From JADJEI01 sp035328465 (GTDB taxonomy: Bacteria > Bacteroidota > Ignavibacteria > Ignavibacteriales > Ignavibacteriaceae): a stretch of 57,084 bases of DNA. The stretch spans positions 1 to 57,084 of the forward strand of contig DAOLIQ010000012.1 of NCBI GenBank assembly GCA_035328465.1, read 5' to 3'. Position numbers and translations under genes: made by a program. Positions 41,884 to 50,374 of this stretch are shown in pieces (position 1 is the first letter of the stretch; each line of letters begins with the position of its first letter). Under the pieces are notes generated by a model, which saw nothing but the letters and a program-made list of their open reading frames with translations, was not told where the DNA came from and did not search any database.

Positions 41884-43569
41884 TCATTTAAAAATAAAAT
41901 TGATATCCGTTAGCGACCAGCGTGCTTTAAGTGTAAGCTTTTCAAAATAATATGAGAATCTTTCGGCGTGTTTGATTGGATCAGGCAAACCAAAAGAATA
42001 ATTTCCACTGCTATCTTCATCAAGAAAACACCACAAAGAATAGTGTCCTGGTTCAATTCTTTGAAAGTTAAAATTCATCAGCTCATCCGGTTCAGTATAA
42101 TAAATGAACATTTTATTATCTTCCTGCAAAACTAAAATTGGGTTCGAAGAAACATCCACCCCAATAAGTTTCCCGCTGACTCCTGTAAAATCAAGTCCCG
42201 TAATTGTAGAATATGAATATGTAATCGCTGAATCGGTTTTATTTCCTTCTACATCTATAAATTGGGACAAATCAATTTTTAGAGAATACTTGTTTTTGGG
42301 AAGTAGATTTTTTTGAAGTGAAAGTCTGAGGGTTGCATCATCAATAAAGTTCAACTCTATCTGAAATTTAATTCCTGAAGTATCAACAAATGTGAAAGCA
42401 TTGGCAGCCTTGCTTTTGTCAAATGCGTCATCAAAAAAAAGATAGAAATCCTGAGTGGTAAAGTCAACCTTATTATAATTTTTATCAGGAATTGATTTAA
42501 AAATCGAGATAGTGTTTGTGTCAGGCTTATCAGAAATTGTTAAAGCAGTAAAGTCATTATAAAATAAATTTCCATTCTTATCTTTTAATGTATCAATAAA
42601 AAGGAATGCAGATGATGTTATTGACAAAGTATCTTTTGTAACGAGAGTTATTTCATCAATCTTTGTATTACCTTTAAATGCGTAGAGTGGATTTATGATC
42701 GAATGTGATGTTGAATCCACAATCTTGAAATTCGAAGCAATAATAAATGTAGAATCAATTGGTTCGCTAAATTTTGCAATTATGTGATGGCGATCAGTAA
42801 AAGTAGCAGAAAAAATACGCGGTGGAATAGTGTCATACTCAGAGAGTAAAAAATTAAAATTGGAAACAAGTGTATCCTCATCAGAAAGAACAATGTCTTT
42901 AAATGGCACTCCAATCTTATCCTGCTCAGGCTGAAAGATCAGGTCCTTAAATTCATCAGCTACTGCAAAAACACGATAAACTCCTTTTGATAATCCCGCT
43001 AACGAATAAAACCCATCCTTACCAGATTGAGAAATGTAATCAGGTTTTCTATGTAAAAGCGTATCTGTGTCAGATTTCACTTTATACCCAAAAATCATAT
43101 TACCATCGGGCTTGTCCGAAAATATTTTACCCTCAATTTTTCCGTTATCAATTTTATCGCCTGTCGAGAAAGTTAAAACGAATGCCGAGTCCATTCTATT
43201 CTTATTATTATAATCAACCACATCAGTACCGATATTAAAAACGTAAGTAATGCTGTCTTTTAATTTTTCAGGAAAGTAAATCCGGACAGAAGTGCCGCTC
43301 CAGTCGAACTCCGGAACACCATCGAAGGAGGGTGAAATGAAAATGGCATCGCTCAAAGATCGCTTATCAATATATTCCGAAAATGAAAGCTCGATATAAT
43401 CATCCATAAAATTTGTAGTTCCATTTAGGGGATATGTCTCAACAATTATTGGGGGAGTTGTATCAACCTCTCCCCCGCCAGGAGGCAGCTGGTTTGCACA
43501 ACCCACAAAAGCAATCACAATTATTAAAAATAAAAATGAAAAAACTATTTTGAATTCTTTTTTAACCAT
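41884..43569 (-). CDS. Ig-like (Big_5) domain lipoprotein
   Basis: A 561-residue lipoprotein with lipobox AFVGCANQLPPGGG and an N-terminal SbsA-type Ig-like domain (about 38-135: TTPPIIVETYPLNGTTNFMD and on to YVFNIGTDVVDYN). A carboxypeptidase-regulatory-like segment follows (about 145-210) and more beta domains, with a second Big_5-like unit near 355-450. The pattern is common in Bacteroidota surface or periplasmic lipoproteins of unknown role. It starts 25 bases inside mltG. Confidence 0.82.
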   Translation of the reverse strand: MVKKEFKIVFSFLFLIIVIAFVGCANQLPPGGGEVDTTPPIIVETYPLNGTTNFMDDYIELSFSEYIDKRSLSDAIFISPSFDGVPEFDWSGTSVRIYFPEKLKDSITYVFNIGTDVVDYNNKNRMDSAFVLTFSTGDKIDNGKIEGKIFSDKPDGNMIFGYKVKSDTDTLLHRKPDYISQSGKDGFYSLAGLSKGVYRVFAVADEFKDLIFQPEQDKIGVPFKDIVLSDEDTLVSNFNFLLSEYDTIPPRIFSATFTDRHHIIAKFSEPIDSTFIIASNFKIVDSTSHSIINPLYAFKGNTKIDEITLVTKDTLSITSSAFLFIDTLKDKNGNLFYNDFTALTISDKPDTNTISIFKSIPDKNYNKVDFTTQDFYLFFDDAFDKSKAANAFTFVDTSGIKFQIELNFIDDATLRLSLQKNLLPKNKYSLKIDLSQFIDVEGNKTDSAITYSYSTITGLDFTGVSGKLIGVDVSSNPILVLQEDNKMFIYYTEPDELMNFNFQRIEPGHYSLWCFLDEDSSGNYSFGLPDPIKHAERFSYYFEKLTLKARWSLTDINFIFK

Positions 43570-44564
43570 TGACGATAATTATTTACTTTCTTCAAATGTT
43601 CATTAAACGTTTTTGAAAATGTGTGTCCACCATTAGTATCTGCTACAAAATAAAGATAATTATGCATATCAGGAAATAGACAGGCAAGAATTGCTTTTTT
43701 GCCGGGGTTGTTGATTGGACCGGGAGGCAGACCATTATTTAAATAAGTATTGTAAGGCGAATTTATTTTTAAATCATCATTTAAAAGTCTTCTCCAATTC
43801 CCATTTAATAAATATTGAACAGTTGGATCAGCTTGAAGTTTCATCCCAATTCGCAACCGGTTCAAATAAACTCCTGCAATAATGGGCATCTCACGAATCA
43901 TATTTGTCTCCCCGTCCACAATTGAAGCAAGAGTGAGAATTTCATGTTTTGAAAATCCTAATTCCTTTGATCTCTGTTCGAGAGAATCACTCCAGAATGT
44001 TTTAAAAGAGTCTAACATTGCTTCGATAATTTCCACAGGTGAACTGTTTTCATAAAAATAATATTTTCCCGGAAGTAGATATCCTTCGAGGCTTTTGGTA
44101 TTCTCATCAACAAAATTCGTGAAAATTTCATCTTTTGTTTTATTTACAAAATTGGATGAATCAACAAACACACTCCATTTCAGCCTTGAGGCTATCCACT
44201 GAATCGTATGACCGGGAAGGATAACTACTTTTCTTAAATAATCAGCATCTCCCTTTGTAAACAAATCAAGCAGTTCAATATAACTTAACCCATTCGGGAT
44301 CTTATACCGCGCAGCTTTGATTTTTTTTTCAGCTCCATAAATGAATGCTGCTATTTTAAAATTAAAACTGCTCGGAATTATTTTTTGATTTTCTAGATTT
44401 GCCGCGATTTTAGAGAGCGGTTCGTTATTCCTGATTTCAAATTGAATAGGGGACTCGTAAGAATAATCATTACTTGTAAAAAAAGTATAATACAACAAAA
44501 AAAATACACCGAAAAAAAATGCAATTAAGACAATCCATTGACTACGGCTAAAAAATGATTTCAA
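43545..44564 (-). CDS. mltG: Endolytic murein transglycosylase
   Basis: MltG cuts nascent peptidoglycan strands near the membrane. The 339-residue protein has one N-terminal helix (about 10-28), a LysM-like region and a YceG domain. The active-site region reads LASIVDGETNMIREMPIIAG and YLNRLRIGMKLQADPTVQY. The catalytic Glu in ET is kept. The motif NSPYNTYLNNGLPPGPINNPG near the end is diagnostic. It overlaps the chorismate mutase-like gene by 4 bases. Confidence 0.95.
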   Translation of the reverse strand: MKSFFSRSQWIVLIAFFFGVFFLLYYTFFTSNDYSYESPIQFEIRNNEPLSKIAANLENQKIIPSSFNFKIAAFIYGAEKKIKAARYKIPNGLSYIELLDLFTKGDADYLRKVVILPGHTIQWIASRLKWSVFVDSSNFVNKTKDEIFTNFVDENTKSLEGYLLPGKYYFYENSSPVEIIEAMLDSFKTFWSDSLEQRSKELGFSKHEILTLASIVDGETNMIREMPIIAGVYLNRLRIGMKLQADPTVQYLLNGNWRRLLNDDLKINSPYNTYLNNGLPPGPINNPGKKAILACLFPDMHNYLYFVADTNGGHTFSKTFNEHLKKVNNYRQWLKKNSK

Positions 44565-44941
44565 TTAACATCACCTAATTTATTTTTATCTTCAAACAAG
44601 AAAGACAGGTCAATATCAGAATGCTGAATGAGTCGGGATTCTTCTATAACTTTAATATAGATTTTCTCAATTGATTTTTGAAGTTTAGTCCCTTTGAAAG
44701 TTGAAGTTACATTTTCCAAGATTTCTTTTTCACGCTTGCAAGAATAAGTCTGAATACCAAGCTTCTTTTTTAATTGTCCAATCAGAAAAACTAATTTGAC
44801 TCTATCTGATAATTGCGAAGCGATGTTTCGATCCAGAAGATCAATATCATTTCTCAATTCTTCAAGAAGAATTTTTTTTTCTTGTTCAGTGATATGATCC
44901 AAACCCGCTAAAATTTTACGTAGTTTTTTTTTATCAATCAT
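44561..44941 (-). CDS. AroQ-type chorismate mutase-like protein
   Basis: A 126-residue helical protein with a type II chorismate mutase signature at about residues 30-120: LRNDIDLLDRNIASQLSDRV, IGQLKKKLG, TYSCKREKEIL and IEESRLIQ. The Arg, Lys and final Gln that bind the substrate are conserved. The usual YDPxRE is YSCKRE, so the conserved Asp is Ser. An N-terminal helix (about 1-28) precedes the domain. I prefer ATG at 44941, just past the tsaD stop; a GTG at 44974 is the alternative. It is not next to other aromatic-pathway genes. Confidence 0.75.
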   Translation of the reverse strand: MIDKKKLRKILAGLDHITEQEKKILLEELRNDIDLLDRNIASQLSDRVKLVFLIGQLKKKLGIQTYSCKREKEILENVTSTFKGTKLQKSIEKIYIKVIEESRLIQHSDIDLSFLFEDKNKLGDVN

Positions 44942-44945
44942 TTTC

Positions 44946-45971
44946 TTAAGAAACGGAATTAAAATAATTTCCACTCAAAGAAGGATAGGCATTAAATTCA
45001 AGTGAATAAGCTTTTCCAGAATTATGTAACTGAAAACCCCGCTGAGCAATCATTGCAGCATTATCACCGCAAAATTCCAGGTCAGGAATCACTACTTGCT
45101 TTTTGTACTGAGAGGAAATATCAATTATCATCCGCCTTATTGCTTTATTTGCAGCTACGCCGCCAACTAACGAAATCGAATTAAATTCAAATTGGTCTAA
45201 AGCTCTTTGAATACTTTTGTGCAGGGATTTGACCACCGAAAGTTGAAATGAAGCTGCGATATTTTCAATTTCCTCTTGACTTATACTTCCAAATTCTGAT
45301 TTTATTTTTTGAATATATCTTAGTACAGAAGTTTTTAAACCACTGAAAGAAAAATCAAATTTATTAGATGAAATTTCTGCTACTGGAAATTTAATAGTTG
45401 GGTTTTTGCATTCTTCCGAAATCAATTGAATTGCTGGTCCACCGGGGTAAGGCAGCCCTAACATTTTTGCAACCTTATCAAATGCTTCTCCAGCCGCATC
45501 ATCAGTGGTTTCGCCGAGTTTAGCAATTTTTGTAAAGCTGTCAACTTTCAATAACAAGGTATGCCCCCCCGATACAACTAAAGTCAATACTGGAAATTTA
45601 GGTTTCTCATTCATCAAAAAACCGGAGTAAATATGACCTTCGATGTGATTGACGGGAATGAAAGGTTTTTTGAGCGCATAGGCTAAACCTTTTGCGAACG
45701 TCAATCCTACAAGCAAAGCTCCAATTAGTCCAGGACCTGCGGTGGCGCATACTAAATCAATATCTTTTAACTCTATTGATGCTTTAATCAAAGCCTGCCT
45801 TAACAGGGGGACAATAATTTGCAGATGTGCCCGGCTGGATAACTCAGGAACAACCCCCCCATATATTGAATGAAAATCCTGAGAAGCAATTAAATTCGAT
45901 TTAATAATTCCATCAGATATTATTGAAACAGAAGTTTCATCGCACGATGATTCTATTCCGAGAACATTCAT
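44946..45971 (-). CDS. tsaD: tRNA threonylcarbamoyladenosine transferase TsaD
   Basis: TsaD places the threonylcarbamoyl group on A37 of ANN-decoding tRNAs, with TsaB/E/C. The 341-residue protein begins VLGIESSCDETSVSII and has the metal-binding HIEGHIYSGFL, VSGGHTLLL, AAGEAFDKVAKMLGLPYPGG and GGVAANKAIR. Length is normal. It starts directly after proline dehydrogenase (adjacent). Confidence 0.97.
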   Translation of the reverse strand: MNVLGIESSCDETSVSIISDGIIKSNLIASQDFHSIYGGVVPELSSRAHLQIIVPLLRQALIKASIELKDIDLVCATAGPGLIGALLVGLTFAKGLAYALKKPFIPVNHIEGHIYSGFLMNEKPKFPVLTLVVSGGHTLLLKVDSFTKIAKLGETTDDAAGEAFDKVAKMLGLPYPGGPAIQLISEECKNPTIKFPVAEISSNKFDFSFSGLKTSVLRYIQKIKSEFGSISQEEIENIAASFQLSVVKSLHKSIQRALDQFEFNSISLVGGVAANKAIRRMIIDISSQYKKQVVIPDLEFCGDNAAMIAQRGFQLHNSGKAYSLEFNAYPSLSGNYFNSVS

Positions 45972-46871
45972 TTAAGAAATATGAAAAATACTTTTGAAGA
46001 TTTGTCCGGCGATGTGAGGATTTTCCTTCATCCTTCTTATTGAATAAGCATACCAGTCTTTTCCAAACGGGACATAGATTCTGATTTTGAAGCCATCAGC
46101 ATTAATTTTATCACGCAGATTTTCTTTTACACCGAGCAGCATTTGAAACTCAAATTTATCTTTCGGAATATTCATTTCATTAATTAATTGGTATGCATGT
46201 TCCACCAGATAGTCATCATGAGTTGCTATTCCTACATAGTTACCGTCTTTAAGAATGACCTTCAGAAGGTCTAGGTAGTTATCACGCACTTTTTGTTTGT
46301 CTTTGTACGCAATAGCCGGAGATTCGATATAAATACCTTTACATAATCTGTAGTCTGTACCAAGTTTATTCAATTCACGAATATCATTCATGCTGCGCAT
46401 CAAATAAGATTGAATCACAATCCCAACATTATCATATTTCTGATTTAATCGTTTGAACAAATTAATTGTTGTATCGGTAGTTGACGAATCTTCCATATCA
46501 ATTCGTACAAAACTCCCAATCTCTTTGGCTTTCACGACCAATTCTTCAACTTGGGAATAAGCAAAATCTTCGGATATACTCAATCCCATTTGGGTTGGCT
46601 TTATTGAAAGATTTGATTTCAGATTATTTTTTTGAATTGCATCAAGAACTTTTAATGCTTCGTTCTTAGCAGCGATTGCCTCATCTTTATTTTTAATCGA
46701 CTCCCCCAGAACATCCATTGTAGTAAAAATATTTTTGCTGTTAAGTAATTTAACAAGAGTAACTGCCTGTTCTAAAGATTCCCCGGCAATGTATTTTTTC
46801 GCAAAATATCCTACGATTGATTTAGGTAGTAACTCGGTGGTTTTGACTATTATATTATTAAAGACTGACAC
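45972..46871 (-). CDS. Proline dehydrogenase
   Basis: A 299-residue monofunctional FAD proline dehydrogenase that oxidises proline to pyrroline-5-carboxylate. It has the late motif YVPFGKDWYAYSIRRMKENP with the substrate-binding RR, FEFQMLLGVKENLRDK, and LCKGIYIESP. The start is GTG with GGAG 7 bases upstream. No P5C dehydrogenase is close; the ALDH7 at 16103 is not that enzyme. Confidence 0.93.
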   Translation of the reverse strand: MSVFNNIIVKTTELLPKSIVGYFAKKYIAGESLEQAVTLVKLLNSKNIFTTMDVLGESIKNKDEAIAAKNEALKVLDAIQKNNLKSNLSIKPTQMGLSISEDFAYSQVEELVVKAKEIGSFVRIDMEDSSTTDTTINLFKRLNQKYDNVGIVIQSYLMRSMNDIRELNKLGTDYRLCKGIYIESPAIAYKDKQKVRDNYLDLLKVILKDGNYVGIATHDDYLVEHAYQLINEMNIPKDKFEFQMLLGVKENLRDKINADGFKIRIYVPFGKDWYAYSIRRMKENPHIAGQIFKSIFHIS

Positions 46872-47236
46872 AAATTTCTCCAGATTGATGATAAGGAATT
46901 TTAAAATTACGTATCAAACTTAATTAGTTTTGATTGTTTTGCCAACAGGATAGGAGACTGCAAATAAATAAACAGAAGGACAGGTATCAATTTTATTGAG
47001 TGAATATTTATAATATTTTATGAAATTTTATATCATTGAAATTCCGCAAAAAATATAGACAAAAACTATGTGAGCAACAGGCGGGTATGATTTTGGGGGC
47101 TTTAATTTTTTCTTTGCTGAAAGAGTTAATAAGTAGAAGTTGGCTGGTGAACTAATAAATTATTTTCATAAAATATCTTAAAGCTTCTATCACACTGTAA
47201 GCTTTGGTTATACTTTGAATCAAAACTCTTTTTGTT
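46872..47236. other. Intergenic region coaE / proline dehydrogenase
   Basis: 365 bases between two minus-strand genes. Besides the candidate promoter there is one inverted repeat, AAAGCTT (47180-47186) with AAGCTTT (47199-47205), 31 bases past the coaE stop, without a clear U-tract. It could be a weak terminator. No ORF or RNA is recognised. Confidence 0.55.
46915..46945 (-). promoter_or_regulatory. Candidate promoter of proline dehydrogenase
   Basis: On the minus strand TTG (46945-46943), 20 bases, then TAAGTTTG (46922-46915) matches the Bacteroidota TTTG/TAnnTTTG pattern. The GTG start is 43 bases downstream of the -7 box. Confidence 0.45.
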
Positions 47237-47848
47237 TCACTTTGTGATTAATCCACTTAGGAGGCTGATAAAAATATCCACTTTGCTTTTTAGGTCGGCG
47301 GGAGTTTTATCATTAATAAAAGTAAAATCTGCACGTTTCTTTTTCTCCTCATCTGGAATTTGGAATTTTTCTCTGCGGATAAAATCAGACTCGGTTAACG
47401 ACAATGAAGAAATTTTTCGCTGAAGTCTTAATTCTCTTGGAGCGGAAATTAATGCGATATAATCAAAGTATTCTTCGAAACCAGCTTCATATATCAAGGC
47501 TGCTTCCACAAACACAATTCTTTTAGCACGAAATATTATTTCTATTTTTTTATCAATCTCTTCCATAACCACCGGATGGACAATTGAGTCCAACTCGATT
47601 AATTTTTTCTCGTCGTTAAATAATATTTCAGCAAACAATTTTGTATTTAATTCTTTTCCGTAAAAGACTTCTTTCCCAAAAACTTTGAGAATTCCTTTTT
47701 TTACATTTTCATTATTTATATACAACTGCTTGGCAACGTCATCAGCATAGATTACAGAATAATTCATCGCTTCAAGAAATTTGCAAAAAAGAGATTTGCC
47801 GGAGCCAATACTGCCGGTTATGCCGATTTTGTATCTATTGTTTTTCAT
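47237..47848 (-). CDS. coaE: Dephospho-CoA kinase
   Basis: CoaE phosphorylates dephospho-CoA, the last step of coenzyme A synthesis. The 203-residue P-loop kinase has GITGSIGSGKSLFCKFLEAM, YADDVAKQLY, HPVVMEEI, and the VEAALIYEAGFEEYFD segment. Length is normal. It lies 74 bases downstream of rny. Confidence 0.95.
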   Translation of the reverse strand: MKNNRYKIGITGSIGSGKSLFCKFLEAMNYSVIYADDVAKQLYINNENVKKGILKVFGKEVFYGKELNTKLFAEILFNDEKKLIELDSIVHPVVMEEIDKKIEIIFRAKRIVFVEAALIYEAGFEEYFDYIALISAPRELRLQRKISSLSLTESDFIRREKFQIPDEEKKKRADFTFINDKTPADLKSKVDIFISLLSGLITK

Positions 47849-47922
47849 ACTTCAATTTAAAATTGATTAAAAAAAATTAAACATCAAAAATTAAAATCAT
47901 TAAAAATTAGCGGCCTGAAAAA

Positions 47923-49491
47923 TTATTTAGCATAACTAATTTTTCTTACTTCACGAATTACAGTTACTTTAATCTGACCTGGATACTCCATTTCTGATTC
48001 TATTTTTGCAGCTATATCATGAGCCAATTTTTCGGCAATAACGTCATCAATTTTTTCGTGTTCAACAACAACTCTAACTTCCCTGCCTGCTTGTATTGCA
48101 TAAGTTTTTGCAACGCCGTCAAAAGTTTTGGCAAGTGCTTCAAGGTTTTCTAGTCGCTTAACATAGCTTTCCAGAGGCTCTCTCCTTGCACCTGGGCGCG
48201 CACCGCTTATTGCATCTGCTGACTGTACAAGAGCTGAAATCGGATGCTCCATCTCGATATCATCGTGGTGAGATCCTACTGCGTTAACAACTATTGGATG
48301 TTCTTTGAATTTCTTAGTCATATCATAACCAAGTAAAGCGTGAGGACCTTCAAGGCTTTTGTCAAGAGTTTTACCAATATCGTGAAGTAACCCTGCCCTT
48401 TTAGCAAGATTAATATCAAAGCCAAGTTCAGCAGCCATTATTCCGGTTAAATAGGCTACTTCAACACTATGCTGCAGCAGATTTTGTCCGTAGCTTGAAC
48501 GATATCTCATTTTCCCAATATGCTTAACTAATTCAGAATGCATGTTATGAATTCCAAGCTGCATAATTGTATTTTCACCGTCACGTACCATTTCTTCTTC
48601 TAATTCAATGCGAACTTTTTCCACTACCTCTTCAATTCTGGCGGGATGAATCCTCCCATCCGTAATTAATCGTTCAAGAGAAACCCTTGCAACCTCACGG
48701 CGAAATTGATCGAAGGAAGAAAGAATCACTGCTTCAGGAGTGTCATCAACTATTACGTCCACGCCCGTGGCGCTTTCGAATGCACGGATATTTCTACCCT
48801 CCTTACCGATAATTCGTCCCTTCATCTCATCATTCTGTATTTGAACAACAGACACGGTGGATTCGATAGAATGATCGGCAGCAGTTCTTTGAATAGCCTG
48901 TACAATAATTTTCTGAGCTTCTTTTTTAGCATCAAGTTTAGATTTCTCATGGATCTCTTTAATCATCACAGAAGCATCAATTTTAGCTTGATTAACCAAA
49001 TTTTCCATGAGCATTTTTCTTGCGTCCTCGGTGGTAAGTCCGGAAAGTTTTTCTAATCGTTCATTTTGTTCAGATTCTAACTTCTGAACATCTTTGGCTC
49101 GTTGATCAAGTTTTTTCTTAGCTTCAATTAAGTCTCTTTCGAAAAATTTTAATTCTTTTTCTTTCTTTAATGAAAGATCAAATTTTTTCTCTACATTCTC
49201 TTCACGGGAGCTGATTTGTTTTTCGAGAGCAGAAATTTTCTGTCGTTTCTGGTTGATCTCGGAATCGAATTCAATTTTCTTTTTGTACCATTCGTCTTTT
49301 ACTTCAAGTAATTTTTCTCTTTTAATATTATTCGCTTCTTTTTGTGCATCAGCAATTATTTGTTTGGCTCTCTCTTCCGCCGAATTAATGCTTTTCTTTC
49401 CAACTTTATTATTAAATATCCATCCAATAAAAAAGAACAATACCATCAGAGCGATAAGTACTGGAATAATAACAAGTAGTTCCAGTTGCAT
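47923..49491 (-). CDS. rny: Ribonuclease Y
   Basis: RNase Y is a membrane-anchored endoribonuclease that starts mRNA decay. The 522-residue protein has an N-terminal helix (about 5-25), a long charged coiled coil (about 35-205), a KH domain (DEMKGRIIGKEGRNIRAFES) and an HD domain with LLHDIGKTLDK and VGSHHDDIEM. It ends with EYPGQIKVTVIRE, typical for the family. Upstream is a 6S RNA gene, then zapA. Confidence 0.96.
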   Translation of the reverse strand: MQLELLVIIPVLIALMVLFFFIGWIFNNKVGKKSINSAEERAKQIIADAQKEANNIKREKLLEVKDEWYKKKIEFDSEINQKRQKISALEKQISSREENVEKKFDLSLKKEKELKFFERDLIEAKKKLDQRAKDVQKLESEQNERLEKLSGLTTEDARKMLMENLVNQAKIDASVMIKEIHEKSKLDAKKEAQKIIVQAIQRTAADHSIESTVSVVQIQNDEMKGRIIGKEGRNIRAFESATGVDVIVDDTPEAVILSSFDQFRREVARVSLERLITDGRIHPARIEEVVEKVRIELEEEMVRDGENTIMQLGIHNMHSELVKHIGKMRYRSSYGQNLLQHSVEVAYLTGIMAAELGFDINLAKRAGLLHDIGKTLDKSLEGPHALLGYDMTKKFKEHPIVVNAVGSHHDDIEMEHPISALVQSADAISGARPGARREPLESYVKRLENLEALAKTFDGVAKTYAIQAGREVRVVVEHEKIDDVIAEKLAHDIAAKIESEMEYPGQIKVTVIREVRKISYAK

Positions 49492-49525
49492 TTTTCCTCC
49501 GTTTATATTTTTAAGGAATTATTAA

Positions 49526-49721
49526 ACGCATCTGTCAGCCCATGAGAAATAAGGAAAACCTTATTTAGTCAATGCGGGAATATCCTGAACGTTTTTTGCT
49601 TCCACTGTTTCACCGAAGCGAAGTCTCCGCGAACGGAGTGAGGCCTGCAATAGGCGTTGAAAGTAATGCTCCCTTCTAGATAAGAGTTAGTTTTCCTATT
49701 TAGAACAGACTGACAGAGCGT
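49526..49721 (-). ncRNA. ssrS: 6S RNA
   Basis: 6S RNA is a promoter mimic that binds RNA polymerase holoenzyme. The 196-base minus-strand segment folds as one long rod. The closing stem pairs ACGCTCTGTCAG (5') with CTGACAGATGCGT (3'). A second stem pairs AATAGGAAAAC with GGTTTTCCTTATT. Between lie a large internal bubble and apical hairpins such as CTCCGTTCGCGGAG. Size and shape fit 6S RNA, and the position next to zapA repeats the zapA-ssrS linkage of E. coli. No ORF explains this sequence. The 5' and 3' ends are set by the closing stem and are approximate. Confidence 0.78.
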
Positions 49722-49733
49722 AATTTTAATTAT

Positions 49734-50030
49734 TTAGGATGGAGTAGGTAGATCTTGTTCAGAAAAGAGAAGCTTTATTTTTTTAATTTTATCAGATGCT
49801 TGTATCAAAAATTCTCTGTTTTTATTTTTTTCAATGAACAAATCATAAGCAATATTCAGACAAGCAATGATAGCTATAGTCTGAGGAGGTTGATCAGGCA
49901 GTTCATCTTTAGTTTCATCCATAACCTTATTAACATAAATCGCGAGTTCTTTAGCTATTTCCTCGTCTTCAACCAAAAGAGAATATTCTTTATCGAAAAT
50001 TTTTATTTTTAGCTTCTTTTTATCCGTCAT
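49734..50030 (-). CDS. zapA: Cell division protein ZapA
   Basis: ZapA bundles FtsZ filaments at the division ring. The 98-residue protein has the family core KIKIFDKEYSLLVEDEEIAK, ELAIYVNKVMDE, and IAIIACLNIAYDLFIEK followed by a helical tail. The 6S RNA starts 12 bases downstream, and a coiled-coil protein gene lies 31 bases upstream. Confidence 0.9.
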   Translation of the reverse strand: MTDKKKLKIKIFDKEYSLLVEDEEIAKELAIYVNKVMDETKDELPDQPPQTIAIIACLNIAYDLFIEKNKNREFLIQASDKIKKIKLLFSEQDLPTPS

Positions 50031-50061
50031 TTATACCAATTCCATCTTACGAACATTTTTT

Positions 50062-50373
50062 TTAAGAACTTAAGTGATAATCAATTTTAGTAATCAGTTG
50101 TTTAATTTTATTCTTTAAGATTTCTTTCTCCTCTACATTTAGATTTAATTTTTCAGAGTTTTCTTCAACATCCGGCTTTTGTTCAAGCTGGCTTTCCAAT
50201 TGAGCAATCCTCTGGTTCAAAAGATTTTTTTCTTTTTTTAAAAGAAAAACAATATCCTCAAGCTCATTATTCCGATTTTTTAACTCTTCAAACTTATCTT
50301 TTACTGAAGAGGCTTGACTCTCAATAAAATTTAAGTCGCTTAAAATAATATCGTATTTTGTCAAATCCACCAA
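50062..50373 (-). CDS. Small coiled-coil protein, possibly ZapB-like
   Basis: A 103-residue protein that is almost entirely heptad-like helix: FIESQASSVKDKFEELKNRN continuing to LLNQRIAQLESQLEQ, then an acidic linker and a second helix. It has no catalytic motif. Its place between pheT and zapA, as a short coiled coil, suggests a ZapB-like partner of ZapA. This is inference from shape and context only. Confidence 0.7.
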   Translation of the reverse strand: MVDLTKYDIILSDLNFIESQASSVKDKFEELKNRNNELEDIVFLLKKEKNLLNQRIAQLESQLEQKPDVEENSEKLNLNVEEKEILKNKIKQLITKIDYHLSS

Positions 50374-50374
50374 T

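Noticed and set aside
47180..47205. AAAGCTT/AAGCTTT inverted repeat as a regulatory hairpin
   Set aside because: Short AT-rich stem with a 12-base loop and no U-tract; at best a weak terminator of coaE, so not called as a feature.
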